A stretch of 64,000 nt of DNA from Mesobacillus maritimus. GTDB taxonomy: Bacteria; Bacillota; Bacilli; Bacillales; Cytobacillaceae. Shown here piece by piece: positions 63,996-64,000 of this stretch (positions within the stretch are counted from its first letter, which is position 1; every line of letters begins with the position of its first letter). The position numbers and the translations under genes were made by a program. The notes under the pieces are model-generated. The model was not told the DNA's origin. It saw only the letters and a program-made list of their open reading frames with translations, and ran no database searches. The stretch spans positions 1 to 64,000 of the forward strand of contig NZ_JAMBNR010000003.1 in the NCBI RefSeq assembly GCF_023715205.1, in the 5' to 3' direction.

Positions 63996-64000
63996 GAATC

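Overview
The window is chromosomal DNA of a low-GC, endospore-forming member of the Bacillaceae. The gene order follows the part of the Bacillus subtilis chromosome that runs yuiE-yuiD-yuiC-yuiB-yumB-yumC-yutM-yuzB-yutJ-yutI-yuzD-thrBC-hom-yutH-yutG-yutF-yutE-yutD-yutC-lipA-yunABCD-yunF-sufBUSDC-metQPN-yusDEFG-gcvH-yusI-fadEAN-yuzL-fadM-yusUV. Sporulation genes (a GerA-type germination operon, YutH, YunB, a YhcN/YlaJ lipoprotein), strong AGGAGG-type ribosome binding sites and S-box riboswitches support this. The names come from recalled synteny and protein resemblance, not from a search. It is not B. subtilis itself: several genes are inserted or missing relative to that order.

Layout. 1-8.9 kb: leucyl aminopeptidase, DUF309 and YuiD/YuiC/YuiB proteins, a Nudix hydrolase, a type II NADH dehydrogenase-like enzyme (YumB) divergent from ferredoxin-NADP reductase (YumC), A-type Fe-S carrier YutM and YuzB. 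9-16 kb: a second NDH-2-like protein (YutJ), NifU-like YutI, YuzD, the hom-thrC-thrB threonine operon and a 2-hydroxyacid dehydrogenase. 16-24 kb: spore-coat and small conserved proteins, lipoate synthase, YunA peptidase and a MetP/MetS-type Na+ symporter with its 34-residue partner. 25-35 kb: yunBCD, yunF and the complete suf operon (sufC-D-S-U-B). 35-40 kb: methionine ABC transporter (metN-P-Q) and O-acetylhomoserine sulfhydrylase, each behind a SAM-I riboswitch. 40-50 kb: yusD-yusI, gcvH, the FadR-controlled beta-oxidation operon fadN-A-E and fadM. 50-57 kb: a 52-bp tandem repeat, then a Fur-boxed siderophore uptake locus (binding protein, two permeases, ATPase, FhuF-like reductase, DUF2573). 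57-60 kb: a GerA-type germinant receptor operon. 60-64 kb: a RodA/FtsW-type protein, then a one-component regulator carrying a substrate-binding-protein domain and the first gene of a tungstate (Tup) transporter, cut off by the window end.

How the genes fit together. Much of the window is Fe-S and redox biology: SufCDSUB, YutM, YutI, YuzB, lipoate synthase (Fe-S dependent), the lipoyl carrier GcvH, flavoprotein dehydrogenases, and siderophore iron import with a putative ferric reductase. A second theme is sulfur and methionine: two S-boxes, MetNPQ, MetPS and MetY.

Main unusual features. (1) A repeat family starting GAAAAGCG occurs at five loci, and at every one it begins 0-3 bp after the stop codon of a gene, in that gene's orientation. 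(2) A 52-bp tandem repeat shows a higher-order A-B-C unit of 156 bp. (3) A dense cluster of operator-like repeats lies ahead of the substrate-binding-protein-type regulator of the tup locus. (4) There is a homopolymer frameshift in a small conserved gene. (5) Several very small genes lie outside conventional ORF size limits. No tRNA, rRNA, insertion sequence, prophage or CRISPR array was recognised.
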